Assembly: GCA_905234015.1 (NCBI GenBank)
Contig: CAJOFK010000013.1
Span: 1-36,813 of the forward strand
DNA length: 36,813 nt
Direction: 5' to 3'
Source: an uncultured Ruminococcus sp.
GTDB taxonomy: Bacteria; Bacillota; Clostridia; Oscillospirales; Acutalibacteraceae
A model generated the notes under the pieces. That model had not been told where the DNA came from and did not search any database. It saw only the letters and a list, made by a program, of their open reading frames with translations. Below are positions 26,308-35,139 of the stretch, in pieces. The position numbers and the translations under genes were made by a program. Each line of letters opens with the position of its first letter. The first letter of the stretch is position 1.

Positions 26308-26974
26308 AAACGTTATAAAATACTTATTCATTCTTTTACTAATACCGCTGATAGTAATATTCGGCGCGCTGATGTTTCCCGAAAGAGGCTTTGCGTTGAT
26401 TTCCTGCGCGCTGATAATACTTGCCTGTGTACCGTTTTTTCTTAGCTTTGAGCATAAAAAAACTACCCGCAGGATAGTTTTACTTGCCGTTATGACCGCG
26501 CTGTCTGTTGCCGGACGTTTTATATTCGCGCCAATTCCGTTTTTTAAGCCTGTAACCGCGATTGTAGTTATTTCGGGTATGTATTTCGGCGCTGAATTCG
26601 GGTTTCTTACCGGAGCTTTATCATCTGTAATTTCAAATTTTTACTTCGGTCAGGGCGCATGGACTCCGTTTCAGATGTTTTCGTGGGGAATAATCGGCTT
26701 TTTCGCGGGACTGCTTTCAAATCAGCTTATAAGAAGCAGAATTATTCTGATATTATACAGTGCTCTCGCCGGAGTTGCTTACTCGTTTATTATGGATGTC
26801 TGGACGGTTATGTGGATGGACGGTTATTTTAATATAACTCGTTTTTCAGCTGCTGTAATAACCGCCTTACCGATTACTGTTGAGTATATCGTATCAAATG
26901 TAATCTTTATATTAATTCTTGCTCCGCTGTTCAAAAATAAGATTGAACGGCTGAAAACTAAATACGGAATATGA
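26300..26974 (+). CDS. ECF transporter S component, probably corrinoid-specific
   Basis: This 224-residue membrane protein has about six hydrophobic helices. The conserved core (LLAVMTALSVAGRFIFAPIP, then a KPVTAIVVISG helix and GALSSVISNFYFGQGAWTPFQM) matches the ECF S-component fold that captures the vitamin. An extra N-terminal hydrophobic pair (residues 8-48) precedes it. It overlaps the ATPase gene by eight bases. Specificity for B12 or a precursor is inferred from the riboswitch and the DUF4430 neighbours, not from binding residues. Confidence 0.85.
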   Translation: MAKNVIKYLFILLLIPLIVIFGALMFPERGFALISCALIILACVPFFLSFEHKKTTRRIVLLAVMTALSVAGRFIFAPIPFFKPVTAIVVISGMYFGAEFGFLTGALSSVISNFYFGQGAWTPFQMFSWGIIGFFAGLLSNQLIRSRIILILYSALAGVAYSFIMDVWTVMWMDGYFNITRFSAAVITALPITVEYIVSNVIFILILAPLFKNKIERLKTKYGI

Positions 26975-26975
26975 A

Positions 26976-27008
26976 AAACCGTCGGAATAAACCGACGGTT
27001 TAAATTTT
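26976..27008. terminator. Bidirectional terminator between the B12 operon and UPF0210 gene
   Basis: AAACCGTCGG and CCGACGGTTT form a perfect 10-base stem with loop AATAAA and the tail AAATTTTTAG. The gene from the right ends at its edge, so it probably serves both converging transcripts. Confidence 0.85.
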
Positions 27009-28369
27009 TAGTTTTTAAGCGACTGAAGCGGAGCAGGTAAACGACCGCCTCTGTTAATGAATATGCTGGCGTCGCCCTGTCTTATCGGCATAACGGGGCC
27101 TGAACCAAGCAGTCCGCCAAAGCTGAGCTCATCGCCGGCTTTCTTACCGATTGCGGGAATAAGACGAACCGCCGTTGTTTTTGAGTTAACCATACCGATT
27201 GCAGCCTCATCCGCAATAATCGCTGAAATTGTCTCGGGAGTAATATCACCGGGTACGACAATCATATCAAGTCCGACCGAGCATACGGAAGTCATACACT
27301 CGAGCTTAGTTATATCAAGAGTTCCTTTCTTTGCCGCTGCAATCATACCTGCGTCCTCGCTGACCGGAATAAACGCGCCCGAAAGACCTCCGACGTGTGA
27401 AGAAGCCATAACGCCTCCTTTTTTAACTGCGTCGTTTAAAAGTGCAAGAGCAGCTGTAGTACCGTGACATCCGCAGCTTTCAAGTCCCATTTCTTCGAGG
27501 ATATAAGCTACACTGTCACCGACCGCGGGAGTGGGAGCGAGGGAGAGGTCAACAATTCCGAAGGGAACGCAAAGTCTTTTTGACGCTTCCTTAGCAACAA
27601 GCTGTCCCATTCTCGTGATTTTAAACGCGGTTTTCTTTATCATATCCGCTATTTCGTCAATGCTTTTATTGTGACCGTATTTAGCGAGAGTGGCTCTCAC
27701 GACTCCGGGACCGGATACTCCGACGTTAATTACGCAATCAGCCTCGCCGGTACCATGAAAAGCGCCTGCCATAAACGGGTTATCCTCGGGAGCGTTGCAG
27801 AATACAACGAGTTTAGCCGCACCGATGCAATCTCTGTCGGCAGTTTTTTCAGCCGCGAGCTTTACAACCTTACCCATCATTTTTACGGCATCCATATTAA
27901 GTCCGGCTTTAGTGGAGCCTATATTAACGGAGGAGCATACCTTTTCTGTTTCCGCCAGCGCCTCGGGAATGCTGTCAATTACCGCGTAATCTCCGGAAGC
28001 AAAGCCCTTCTGAACGAGAGCGGAGTAACCTCCGATAAAGTTTACGCCGAGCGTATCAGCCGCTTTATCAAGCGCCTTAGCGAATTTAACAACATTCTTA
28101 CTCTGACACGGGGCCGCAATCATTCCTATCGGACTTACGGATATTCTTTTATTGATAATCGGGATACCGTACTGCTTTTCAATATCCTCACCGGTTTTAA
28201 CAAGATCCTGAGCGTATCTGCATACCTTATCGTACACCTTCTGACTTGCCTTGTCTATATCCTCATCCATACAGTCAAGAAGCGAAATACCCATAGTAAT
28301 TGTTCTTACGTCAAGGTTTTCGTTATCTATCATATTTATAGTTTCAAGTATATCTTTAGTTTCGAGCAT
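27008..28369 (-). CDS. UPF0210 / DUF711 family protein (PFL family)
   Basis: This 453-residue cytosolic protein is conserved in many Firmicutes. Recognisable segments are [21 protein letters not shown], [25 protein letters not shown] and [13 protein letters not shown] at the C-terminus. The fold is related to glycyl-radical enzymes, but the function has not been settled to my knowledge. It is almost always encoded beside an ACT-domain protein, as here: the ACT gene lies 38 bases upstream on the same strand. Confidence 0.93.
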   Translation of the reverse strand: MLETKDILETINMIDNENLDVRTITMGISLLDCMDEDIDKASQKVYDKVCRYAQDLVKTGEDIEKQYGIPIINKRISVSPIGMIAAPCQSKNVVKFAKALDKAADTLGVNFIGGYSALVQKGFASGDYAVIDSIPEALAETEKVCSSVNIGSTKAGLNMDAVKMMGKVVKLAAEKTADRDCIGAAKLVVFCNAPEDNPFMAGAFHGTGEADCVINVGVSGPGVVRATLAKYGHNKSIDEIADMIKKTAFKITRMGQLVAKEASKRLCVPFGIVDLSLAPTPAVGDSVAYILEEMGLESCGCHGTTAALALLNDAVKKGGVMASSHVGGLSGAFIPVSEDAGMIAAAKKGTLDITKLECMTSVCSVGLDMIVVPGDITPETISAIIADEAAIGMVNSKTTAVRLIPAIGKKAGDELSFGGLLGSGPVMPIRQGDASIFINRGGRLPAPLQSLKN

Positions 28370-28407
28370 TTATTACACAGCCTTTCTTTTCATAAGTATA
28401 ACCGAAA

Positions 28408-28677
28408 TTAAAGACGGTGCATACTGTTGAAGATATCCTCGTGCATAACGTGAATTTTAGTAGCGGTTTCCTCGCCGACCTTTTCGAGCTTTTCTCTCAA
28501 AGCGTCAAGTCCGATGCTGTCCTTATCAATCTCAACCATCATAGTCATAGCGAACATATCCTTAAGAACGCTCTGAGTAACCTCAACAATATTGACGTTT
28601 GAGTCGGCGCAGGCTGTAGAAACCTTAGCAAGAATACCTACAGTATCTTTTCCGACAACAGTAATTATTGCTTTCAT
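28408..28677 (-). CDS. ACT domain protein (UPF0237 family)
   Basis: This 89-residue protein is a single ACT domain, opening with MKAIITVVGKDTVGILAKVS, a ligand-binding regulatory fold that usually senses amino acids. It probably works with the UPF0210 protein encoded downstream. GGAGGG precedes the ATG. A - strand promoter is visible, TTGAAA (28743-28738) and TATAAT (28720-28715), 17 bases apart. Confidence 0.93.
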   Translation of the reverse strand: MKAIITVVGKDTVGILAKVSTACADSNVNIVEVTQSVLKDMFAMTMMVEIDKDSIGLDALREKLEKVGEETATKIHVMHEDIFNSMHRL

Positions 28678-28714
28678 AAATAATTCCCTCCGATTTTCAT
28701 AATATACAAGTATG

Positions 28715-28777
28715 ATTATACTATATCAAGTTTGATTTTTCAATCTATTTGCATATATTTAAAAATTATGTTATATT
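28715..28777. promoter_or_regulatory. Divergent promoters for the ACT and PHP genes
   Basis: Leftward: TTGAAA (28743-28738), 17 bases, TATAAT (28720-28715). Rightward: TTGCAT (28749-28754), 17 bases, TATATT (28772-28777). The two -35 boxes are only five bases apart, so simultaneous occupancy may be restricted. Confidence 0.65.
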
Positions 28778-28793
28778 AACGTTGGTGATTAGA

Positions 28794-29621
28794 ATGATGA
28801 ATATTTGCGACTCTCATGTTCATTCCGATAATTCCTTTGACGGCGAAAGCTCGGTTTTGGAGATTTGCAGAACAGCCGTACAAAGAGGAATAAATACGGT
28901 AACAATTACAGATCATATGGAAGCTCCCGAAATCCGTTTCGGTGATAAGAGCGTATACGGAAACGCGATTAAATCAATTACAAAATCCGTTGAGAATGTT
29001 GAAGCGTTAGCTTTTGAATTTAAGGGAAAGCTGAAGCTTCTTAAGGGTATGGAGCTCGGCGAGCCCATGCATATGCCTAAGCTTACTAAGAAGGCGTATA
29101 AAATAGCGGATTTTGATTTTATTCTCGGCTCAATTCACAACCTTAAGGATACTGAGGATTTTTATTACCTTGAGTATGATGAAAATAATGTTGATGTTCT
29201 TCTTAAGCGTTATTTTGACGAGCTTCTAGATACTGCGTTAAACGCTGATTTTGACAGCCTTGCGCACCTGACTTATCCGTTGAGATATATTTACGAGCGT
29301 ACCGATATTAAGCCTGATTTAAATGATTACGCTGAGATAATCGACGAGATTTTCAGTACGCTTATAAGAAGGGGAAAGGCTCTCGAGATAAATACCTCGG
29401 GACTTTATAAGGGGATGGGAGTTACTTTACCTGATATTAACCTTATAAGACGCTTTAAGGAGCTCGGAGGTAAATATATTACGGTGGGAAGCGACGCTCA
29501 TAACTGTAAAAATCTTGCGCAGGGTATTGAAAAAGGGCTGGAGCTTGCTAAAACCTGCGGTTTTGAGCACTATACCGTTTACGAAAACCGTACTCCTAAA
29601 ATGATTGAAATATGGTATTGA
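28794..29621 (+). CDS. PHP-domain phosphatase, histidinol-phosphatase HisJ/HisK type
   Basis: This 275-residue metal-dependent phosphoesterase has N-terminal DSHVHSDNS with the HxH ligands, TITDHME, an internal GSIHNLKDTEDFYY and a C-terminal GSDAHNCKNLAQG. These are the hallmarks of the PHP family that includes histidinol-phosphate phosphatase. No other his gene is in the window, so the exact substrate is uncertain. Two adjacent ATG codons (28794, 28797) follow GGTGA; the sequence upstream to 28749 in the same frame covers the promoter and is not coding. Confidence 0.88.
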   Translation: MMNICDSHVHSDNSFDGESSVLEICRTAVQRGINTVTITDHMEAPEIRFGDKSVYGNAIKSITKSVENVEALAFEFKGKLKLLKGMELGEPMHMPKLTKKAYKIADFDFILGSIHNLKDTEDFYYLEYDENNVDVLLKRYFDELLDTALNADFDSLAHLTYPLRYIYERTDIKPDLNDYAEIIDEIFSTLIRRGKALEINTSGLYKGMGVTLPDINLIRRFKELGGKYITVGSDAHNCKNLAQGIEKGLELAKTCGFEHYTVYENRTPKMIEIWY

Positions 29622-29623
29622 TA

Positions 29624-29650
29624 AAGGGCCGGCGATTAAGCCGACCCTTA
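29624..29650. terminator. Bidirectional terminator between PHP and galU genes
   Basis: AAGGG-CCGGC pairs with GCCGA-CCCTT around GATTAA, with one mismatch. It lies between converging genes. Confidence 0.75.
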
Positions 29651-29654
29651 AATA

Positions 29655-30530
29655 TTATAATTCTTTAGCAAGTTCTTTGATATACTGTTTAAGCTGATCC
29701 TTTGTTTCGGGATGCTTAAGACCTATATCAATATTAGCCTTCAGTACTCCGAACTTATTACCCATATCAAAGCGGTTGCCGTCAATCTCAACAGCGGTCA
29801 TTCCTTTACTGCGGGCAATTTCCTTCATAGCGTCCGTAAGCTGAATTTCATTTCCCGAACCGGGTTTTGTTCTTTCAAGAATTTCAAAAATACTCGGCGG
29901 TAAAACAACTCTATCCGTTATCGAGTAAAGCGAAAGTACCTCTTCCTTAGTTTGAGGCTTTTCAACCATATCGGTACATTTAAAGATATTATCATGAATA
30001 TTCTCAACCTTCAGCGAGCCGTATTTATGGATTTCGCTCTCGGGTACTTTTTTTACTCCGAGTACGCCCTCGCCGAATTCGCCGTAAGCGTCAATAAGCT
30101 GTTTAATTGCAGGCGTGCCGTCACAATCAATAACGCCGTCGCCGAAAAGTACGGCAAAGGGTTCGTTCCCGACGAATGCTTTAGCTTTTAATACGGCGTG
30201 GCCTAAGCCCTTCATTTCCTTCTGGCGGATGAAGGTGATATCGGCTAAATTAGCAATATCTCTAACTACCTGTAAAAAATCATCCTTACCGCTTTTTTCA
30301 AGATTAGCCTCAAGCTCGGGCGAGTAATCAAAGTGATCTTCTATAATTCCCTTACCGCGGTTAGTGATAATCATTATATCGGTAATTCCCGAAGCAACTG
30401 CTTCCTCTACGATATATTGAATCGTAGGTTTATCAACAATAGGGAACATCTCCTTAGGCATACTTTTTGTAGCAGGGAGAACTCTCGTGCCGAATCCCGC
30501 TGCGGGGATTATCGCTTTTTTAATCTTCAT
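29655..30530 (-). CDS. galU: UTP-glucose-1-phosphate uridylyltransferase
   Basis: This 291-residue enzyme makes UDP-glucose from UTP and glucose-1-phosphate for cell-envelope polysaccharides. The nucleotide-binding opening reads IKKAIIPAAGFGTRVLPATK, followed by PKEMFPIVDKPTIQYIVEEA; VEKP and GSGNEIQLTDAM are also typical. Length is normal. AGGAGG precedes the ATG, which overlaps the stop of the upstream zinc-ribbon gene (ATGA), so both are in one operon. Confidence 0.96.
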   Translation of the reverse strand: MKIKKAIIPAAGFGTRVLPATKSMPKEMFPIVDKPTIQYIVEEAVASGITDIMIITNRGKGIIEDHFDYSPELEANLEKSGKDDFLQVVRDIANLADITFIRQKEMKGLGHAVLKAKAFVGNEPFAVLFGDGVIDCDGTPAIKQLIDAYGEFGEGVLGVKKVPESEIHKYGSLKVENIHDNIFKCTDMVEKPQTKEEVLSLYSITDRVVLPPSIFEILERTKPGSGNEIQLTDAMKEIARSKGMTAVEIDGNRFDMGNKFGVLKANIDIGLKHPETKDQLKQYIKELAKEL

Positions 30531-31507
30531 ATGACACCTCCTGTTAAAAAGAACGGTATAAACTCAATCGCGAAATAAACAACCAGCAGGCTTACCGCGA
30601 TTGCGGTATTTACTCCTCCGCGCGTCTGAAGCTCGGAGGTAATATTTGTGTTTTGTGATTTAATTGAAGAAATCCGGCTTTTACAGTGCTTGAAATAAAT
30701 TCTGTTAGCTTTAACACCGATTACAATTCTGATTACAAACTGCGCTATTGACAGCGTATACATCAATCCGAGAAGCAGTTGGCTTAAAATATCAAGAGAC
30801 ATTATTCCCTTATACAGCTCCTGAAATGATGATGTCGAATTTGCGGCTGAATTATAGTAATTATTCATAAGCTCAATCATTTTATGACCGGCAGGGGTAC
30901 AGTAATGAATATAGAGCTCTGCTGTCCATAAAAGCAGCATTACAGCCGTTATAATAGCACCGACCTTATACATTTTGCGGTAAAGAAGATAACCGCCGCT
31001 GAATAAGAACGCGCAGAAATTAAATCTGCCTTTTGAAAAATTCTTTATGTTGTTAAACACCCTGATAAAATAGGGAGTATTATTCTGAACGAATTTAGAA
31101 ATTTCGCCTGCGGTAACTCCGTCGCCCATATCCTCCTCGGGATTTACTCCTGCCATAGGGTCGAACATGTTTCTGAAAGCGGCGTTGCCGTTGTTGTTAT
31201 CAGAATTTTGCTGCTGATTCATTCCGAGGGGCATTCCGCAGCGAGCGCAGTAAAACGCGCCTTTCGGATTTTCAGCTCTGCATCTTGAGCATATTACGCT
31301 GTCATTTTCCTGATTATCGTTACTTTTTTCTGAATCTATATCCTCGTAGCTGAAGTCCTCCGAATGTTTTTCATCAAACGCACAGCGGTTATTAATTTCA
31401 TAACATTCTCTGTGATGAGGAGCGCCGCATTCGGGGCATACTACAATATCGTCGCCGTCCTTAAACTCAACGCTGCAGACGGGACATTTTATTCCGTTAA
31501 ACTCCAT
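30527..31507 (-). CDS. RING/zinc-ribbon DUF2628 membrane protein
   Basis: This 326-residue protein has a prokaryotic RING-type zinc finger at the N-terminus (CPVCSVEF, CPECGAPHHRECY) and a second zinc ribbon at about 72-95 (CSRCRAENPKGAFYCARCG). A Gln/Asn-rich linker follows, then a DUF2628-type membrane region with about four helices (for example CAFLFSGGYLLYRKMYKVGA). Function is unknown. Coupling to galU suggests a link to envelope biogenesis, but this is weak. AGGAG precedes the ATG. Confidence 0.8.
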   Translation of the reverse strand: MEFNGIKCPVCSVEFKDGDDIVVCPECGAPHHRECYEINNRCAFDEKHSEDFSYEDIDSEKSNDNQENDSVICSRCRAENPKGAFYCARCGMPLGMNQQQNSDNNNGNAAFRNMFDPMAGVNPEEDMGDGVTAGEISKFVQNNTPYFIRVFNNIKNFSKGRFNFCAFLFSGGYLLYRKMYKVGAIITAVMLLLWTAELYIHYCTPAGHKMIELMNNYYNSAANSTSSFQELYKGIMSLDILSQLLLGLMYTLSIAQFVIRIVIGVKANRIYFKHCKSRISSIKSQNTNITSELQTRGGVNTAIAVSLLVVYFAIEFIPFFLTGGVI

Positions 31508-31577
31508 ATCTTCTCCTATAACTTATATTTAATATATAATAACATTTTTATTAAAAAAAAGCAAATAGAAAAAATCA

Positions 31578-31606
31578 TTTACAATACCGAGTTTGTTTGC
31601 TATAAT
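31578..31606 (+). promoter_or_regulatory. prfB promoter
   Basis: TTTACA (31578-31583) and TATAAT (31601-31606) are separated by 17 bases, upstream of the ATG at 31643. Confidence 0.75.
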
Positions 31607-31642
31607 ATACGAAGGTAATTTTATGAAAAAGAAGGTATTATA

Positions 31643-32764
31643 ATGGTTCAATTCGAAGAGCTTTTACTCAGACTTCAAAATTCAAAACCTGATATTGACG
31701 ATTTATCCGATGCTCTGGGAATGAAATCACTAAAATCCGAGATTGAACAGCTTGAATTAAAAGCTACCGAGCCCGGATTTTGGGATGATGTAGAGAAATC
31801 TCAGGCTGTGCTTCAGAAAACCGGAGCGCTTAAGGGTACTGTTGAGGAATATAATAAACTGGTTGAGCATTATGACGACGCCGCGGCACTTATTGAGCTT
31901 GCTAACGAGGAAGAGGACGAAGGCCTTTACGATGAAGCTTTATCCGAGGTCGAAGCTGTTGAGAGCGAGCTCGCAAGGCAGAAGCTTAAAACTCTTTTAA
32001 CAGGAGAATATGATAAGAATAACGCTGTTTTAACATTCCACGCAGGTTCCGGCGGAACGGAAGCTCAGGACTGGGCGGAAATGCTTTTCCGTATGTATAC
32101 TAGATGGGCTGAGGCTCATAATTTCAAGATTAAAACAGTTGATTACCTTGACGGAGATGAAGCAGGATTAAAATCCGCTGTTTTGCTCGTTGAGGGAGAG
32201 AATGCTTACGGCTATCTTAAAAGCGAGGCAGGAGTTCACCGCCTTGTAAGAGTATCGCCGTTTGATTCTCAGGGAAGACGTCATACTAGCTTCGCTTCTC
32301 TTGAAGTTATGCCCGAAATCGACGACGATATTCATATTGATATTAATCCCGAGGATATCAAAATGGACGTTTACCGCGCTTCCGGAGCAGGCGGTCAGAA
32401 GGTAAATAAAACCTCCTCGGCAGTCCGCTTAACTCATATTCCTACGGGTATAGTAGTTGCAAGCCAGGTTGAAAGAAGCCAGTATCAGAACCGCGACGTA
32501 GCTATGAAAATGCTTATGTCAAAGCTGATGGAGATTAAAGAGCGCGAGCATCTTGATAAAATCGAGGATATTAAGGGCTTTCAAAAGGAAATCACCTGGG
32601 GAAGCCAGATCCGCTCATATGTTTTTATGCCGTATACGATGGTAAAGGATCATCGAACCTCATTTGAAACAGGAAATGTTGAAAAGGTGATGGACGGCGA
32701 CCTCGATGGATTTATAAACGCTTATCTTAAAGCTCTCAGCACCGGAACACTTGAAAATAATTAA
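31643..32764 (+). CDS. prfB: Peptide chain release factor 2, no programmed frameshift
   Basis: This 373-residue RF2 terminates translation at UGA and UAA. The codon-recognition motif SPF is at 205-207, and the hydrolysis motif GGQ is at 250-252 within ASGAGGQKVNKTSSAVRLTH. The whole protein is encoded in one frame from the ATG at 31643, with AGAAGG seven bases upstream. Most bacterial prfB genes need a +1 frameshift at an internal UGA near codon 25; here no stop occurs in that region and the length is complete. Confidence 0.96.
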   Translation: MVQFEELLLRLQNSKPDIDDLSDALGMKSLKSEIEQLELKATEPGFWDDVEKSQAVLQKTGALKGTVEEYNKLVEHYDDAAALIELANEEEDEGLYDEALSEVEAVESELARQKLKTLLTGEYDKNNAVLTFHAGSGGTEAQDWAEMLFRMYTRWAEAHNFKIKTVDYLDGDEAGLKSAVLLVEGENAYGYLKSEAGVHRLVRVSPFDSQGRRHTSFASLEVMPEIDDDIHIDINPEDIKMDVYRASGAGGQKVNKTSSAVRLTHIPTGIVVASQVERSQYQNRDVAMKMLMSKLMEIKEREHLDKIEDIKGFQKEITWGSQIRSYVFMPYTMVKDHRTSFETGNVEKVMDGDLDGFINAYLKALSTGTLENN

Positions 32765-32770
32765 TAAAGC

Positions 32771-32800
32771 AAACCGCGCCTTAACAGACGCGGTTTTTAT
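32771..32800. terminator. Terminator after prfB
   Basis: AAACCGCG and CGCGGTTT form an 8-base stem followed by TTTAT. The convergent gene's stop codon lies inside the tail, so it may serve both directions. Confidence 0.8.
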
Positions 32801-33774
32801 ATTGAATCTATAATATTGTTAACCGAGAATCTTTCATCATTTTCGAAGAAAAATTCAAGAACCTCATTATTCTCGTAGGAATGTTCAACCTCTTTTGAAT
32901 AATTCTGAATAATTTTTATTATATTTTTATCAGGTTTCATTTCCGCTAGTGAAGCGCAAATTACATAAGCGCAAAGTATTCTTTTAAGCACGGCAAGTAC
33001 GTCTGAGCTGTCGAACGCGTTAAGGTAATACCTGTATATGTAATAAAGCGACATCCTTGTAAAAACGCCGTCAAATTTACTTGAAAGTTGAAAATCAGCG
33101 GCGTCTTTAATATCCTCCGAATATTTCGAGTTTATAAATTCAAGTCTTGAATGAATATCAAAAATGAATCTTAAATCACTGCAGTCGGAAGTTTTATCAT
33201 CCGAAACGGGGGAAAGTTCGTTTTGAATTTCACGGTTAAAACGAAAAGCATTTTTAAGGCGGTTTTTAAACGATACTTTATTATCGAGAAAAATCTTAAA
33301 GGTTTCTTCTCTTGCTCTGAGGAGGAACTCCATAAATTCTATATCTTTCTCAGGACAATCTAATCTATAATCTCCGTCCGGAATTGTAAAATCGCTGCTT
33401 AAAATTATTCTTGCCGCTTCGGGGCAGGCGAGAGATAAGGTGTATTCCGTGAAATCCTCAAATTCCATTGTAATTCTCGGGAACTTTTTACAGGTCTTAC
33501 ATAACCTGTCCTCACCGAGATTAATGTATATATCGCAGAGCTCGTCCTTATTCCAGAACGGGCAGCGTCCGTTTTTAAGCGTAAAAATTCTGTCACCGTC
33601 ATCATCAGTAACGGTGACTCTCCTTATTTTATCCCCGAATTCGCTATCAACGCTGCTGTAGTACGCTTCGCTTAACTCGTCAACAACTACATCCCAGCCC
33701 TGACAGCAGCTGTCGGGACAACGGTTAGCTATGCACTTAAAGCTGTTATAGTACTCAGGACAAAAGCTTTGCAT
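32797..33774 (-). CDS. fliB: FliB-like lysine-N-methylase family protein
   Basis: This 325-residue protein opens with the cysteine-rich signature of the flagellin lysine-N-methylase family: YYNSFKCIANRCPDSCCQGW, then CPFWNKDELCDIY and LCKTCKKFPR. The cysteines probably bind an iron-sulfur cluster. FliB methylates flagellin lysines in Salmonella, but many Clostridia homologues are in non-flagellated species and their targets are unknown. No flagellar gene is in the window. The start is two bases after the TSCPD gene's stop, so the two are co-transcribed. Confidence 0.85.
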   Translation of the reverse strand: MQSFCPEYYNSFKCIANRCPDSCCQGWDVVVDELSEAYYSSVDSEFGDKIRRVTVTDDDGDRIFTLKNGRCPFWNKDELCDIYINLGEDRLCKTCKKFPRITMEFEDFTEYTLSLACPEAARIILSSDFTIPDGDYRLDCPEKDIEFMEFLLRAREETFKIFLDNKVSFKNRLKNAFRFNREIQNELSPVSDDKTSDCSDLRFIFDIHSRLEFINSKYSEDIKDAADFQLSSKFDGVFTRMSLYYIYRYYLNAFDSSDVLAVLKRILCAYVICASLAEMKPDKNIIKIIQNYSKEVEHSYENNEVLEFFFENDERFSVNNIIDSI

Positions 33775-33776
33775 AT

Positions 33777-34028
33777 TTATTCTTTTGCTAAAGCCATTTC
33801 AAGGCAGATAGCAAGCTGATCCGGACAGGAGGTTCCGCGTCCGTTGCAGTCGATACCGCGCAGCTTTTTAACCGCGTCCTCGGCTTTCATTCCCTTAACA
33901 AGAGCGGAAACACCTGTTGTGTTGCCGTTGCAGCCGCCTGTAAACTGACAGTCCTTAATGATACCGTCCTCGATATCTACAACAATCTGTCTTGAGCATA
34001 CTCCGCGGGGAATATATGAATACTTCAT
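33777..34028 (-). CDS. TSCPD-domain protein (TIGR03905 family)
   Basis: This 83-residue protein has a single TSCPD domain, recognisable by FTGGCNGNTTGVSALVKGM and the C-terminal GTSCPDQLA. The domain also occurs at the end of some ribonucleotide reductases. The function of the stand-alone form is unknown. GAAGGTGA lies upstream of the ATG. It is the first gene of a two-gene operon with the FliB-like gene. Confidence 0.92.
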   Translation of the reverse strand: MKYSYIPRGVCSRQIVVDIEDGIIKDCQFTGGCNGNTTGVSALVKGMKAEDAVKKLRGIDCNGRGTSCPDQLAICLEMALAKE

Positions 34029-34171
34029 TACAAATCACCTTCAATTATTTTTCTTTTTTACATTATATTTGCAATATTTATTTTAGTCAAGAAAATATTG
34101 TTAAAAAATGTAGCGAATAAAAGAGTTTTGTGTTATACTACATAATAGATTATTTAATAGAGGATGAAAAT

Positions 34172-35128
34172 ATGTCTGTTCGAATAAAACTAGGAAGCTG
34201 GGGTTCGATTTTTGCCGTACCGTCAAGCGTTGTTGATATGCACCTTAAAATAGCCGGACAAAGCCAGCTCAAGGTACTTTTATTTTTACTAAGAAACTCT
34301 GAAAAAAGCTATACATATAAAGAAATAGGCGATTTATTAACTTTGCACGAGGACGATGTAAAGGATTGCGTTCAGTTCTGGATTGACCGCGAGGTGCTGT
34401 GTGAATTTGAGGGAGATTTAGCGCCTTCCGATAAGGAGATTAAGCCCTCGGTTAAGTCTGAGAAAAAAACTGAACCCGAAAAGAAAAAGACGGTTATTAC
34501 CCGTCCCGTTAAGCCTGATTTTATAACGGCAGCTCAGATTATAAATTCCGACAGCCGTCTTAAGGCTTTACTCGCCGAAGTCGAGGCTTCGCTCTCAAAG
34601 CCGCTTTCAAGCGGAGGAACCTCGGTAATCGTTATGCTTTACGATACATGTGGGCTTCCTGCCGAGGTTATTGTAATGCTTGTTAATTACTGCATCAGCA
34701 TCGGTAAGTCTGATATGCGCACTATAGAGCGTATCGGCGTAAAATGGGCTGATGAAGGTGTAAATAACGTTGAGGCTGTTGATGAGCGTATAGCTCAGAC
34801 TAACCGTTCTAATGAGAATTGGGCGCGAATTAAATATGTTTTCGGTCTTTCAAACGCGGGTTCACCGACTGCAAAACAGCTTGAATTTGCCGACAGGTGG
34901 ATTAACGAGTGGAGTTTTTCTGATGAAATGCTCAGAAAAGCGTATGAAACTAATGTTGATAACACAGGAAAATTCTCAATGAATTATATCAACAAGGTGC
35001 TTAAGAACTGGTATGAGGCAGGAATTTTTAAGCCCGAGGATATCGAGAAAAAGGATAAAAAAGAAAGAAAAGAAAAGAAGAAAAAGAAATCATCCTACGA
35101 TTTAGATGAACTTATGAAAATTGAGTAA
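34172..35128 (+). CDS. DnaD-domain replication initiation protein
   Basis: This 318-residue protein has an N-terminal winged helix (about 10-90, with LKVLLFLLRNSEKSYTYKEI), a charged Lys/Glu linker and a DnaD domain (about 195-280, with FADRWINEWSFSDEMLRKAY). It ends in a very basic tail of lysines. DnaD proteins remodel DNA for helicase loading in Firmicutes. The ATG at 34172 with AGAGGA upstream is preferred to 34130. The helicase-loader gene starts 11 bases downstream, the usual primosome arrangement. Confidence 0.92.
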   Translation: MSVRIKLGSWGSIFAVPSSVVDMHLKIAGQSQLKVLLFLLRNSEKSYTYKEIGDLLTLHEDDVKDCVQFWIDREVLCEFEGDLAPSDKEIKPSVKSEKKTEPEKKKTVITRPVKPDFITAAQIINSDSRLKALLAEVEASLSKPLSSGGTSVIVMLYDTCGLPAEVIVMLVNYCISIGKSDMRTIERIGVKWADEGVNNVEAVDERIAQTNRSNENWARIKYVFGLSNAGSPTAKQLEFADRWINEWSFSDEMLRKAYETNVDNTGKFSMNYINKVLKNWYEAGIFKPEDIEKKDKKERKEKKKKKSSYDLDELMKIE

Positions 35129-35139
35129 GAGGTGTACTA

